Of a stretch of DNA of 13,766 bases, positions 13,748-13,766 are shown piece after piece. Position 1 is the stretch's first letter; each line of letters opens with the position of its first letter. The notes below the pieces were generated by a model. The model was not told the origin of the DNA. It saw only the letters and a list, made by a program, of their open reading frames with translations, and made no database searches. The stretch comes from Planctomycetota bacterium (GTDB taxonomy: Bacteria > Planctomycetota > Phycisphaerae > Sedimentisphaerales > Anaerobacaceae). The stretch is taken from NCBI GenBank assembly GCA_023139715.1, contig JAGLNB010000113.1:1-13766 (forward strand), in the 5' to 3' direction. The translations under genes and the position numbers were made by a program.

Positions 13748-13766
13748 AGGAGAGAGAGAATGGTGA
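13748..13766 (+). CDS. Start of a gene cut by the window end, driven by the sigma-54 promoter
   Basis: AGGAG (13748-13752) lies 7 nt before ATG (13760-13762), which is followed by GTG A… at the window edge. Only two codons are visible, so the product cannot be identified. Its position after a PilB/GspE-family gene and under a sigma-54 promoter makes a pilin, pseudopilin or other pilus/secretion component a reasonable guess, no more. Confidence 0.6.

Larger units (their letters stand above)
13336..13759. other. 424-bp non-coding regulatory region after the ATPase gene
   Basis: This region contains no credible gene; the minus-strand frames crossing it are incidental. It opens with an A-rich tail after the ATPase stop. 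A TGTCTCA/TGAGACA array follows (13394-13595), then about 90 bp of AT-rich DNA, a sigma-54 promoter (13684-13699), a leader of roughly 50 nt, and the ribosome binding site and start of a gene cut off by the window end. Confidence 0.85.

Overview
The window comes from a bacterial chromosome of moderate, slightly AT-rich composition. It holds the end of an archaeal-type (V/A-type) ATPase operon, a small lipoprotein gene, about 1 kb of non-coding repeat mosaic, and a signalling block that leads into a type IV pilus/type II secretion motor ATPase. A V/A-type rotary ATPase together with a PhnD-sensor hybrid-PAS histidine kinase, Rcp1-like response regulators and short degenerate intergenic palindromes suggests a Planctomycetes/Phycisphaerae-like or other PVC-group bacterium. 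That placement is an inference from gene content and style, not from a marker gene. All convincing genes are on the + strand.

Layout. 1-168: C-terminus of V-type ATPase subunit F. 296-2062, 2181-3572 and 3705-4322: subunits A (catalytic), B (non-catalytic) and D (central stalk), the order F-A-B-D. Subunits I, K, E and C are not downstream of D, so they would have to lie upstream of the window or elsewhere. The F-A and A-B gaps carry two copies of one ~100 bp repeat whose central hairpin has a different stem in each copy; one copy also holds an extra ~23 bp mini-element. 4365-4393: good sigma-70-type promoter; 4435-4845: small lipoprotein. 4846-5859: no convincing gene, but a dense patchwork of short palindromes and direct repeats, including a 289 bp AT-rich stretch bounded by an inverted repeat.

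5860-11474 is a probable signalling operon: a small unrecognised ORF (overlapping the next gene), a 892-aa membrane histidine kinase with a PhnD-like periplasmic sensor and two PAS domains, two tandem single-domain Rcp1-like response regulators (1-nt overlap), and a REC-PAS-AAA+-Fis sigma-54 activator with an intact GAFTGA motif. 97 bp further on lies a PilB/GspE-family ATPase (11572-13335).

The most interesting part is the 424 bp after the ATPase gene. Nine exact copies of TGTCTCA/TGAGACA occur within about 200 bp, several arranged as perfect inverted repeats with 10-11 bp arms. About 90 bp further downstream is a consensus -24/-12 sigma-54 promoter (TGGCACG-N4-TTGCT), followed by a ribosome binding site and the first codons of a gene cut by the window edge. 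The simplest reading is an upstream activating array for a sigma-54 activator, plausibly the one encoded at 9738-11474, controlling a gene that may belong to the pilus/secretion system. The regulator-to-array link and the target's identity are inferences.
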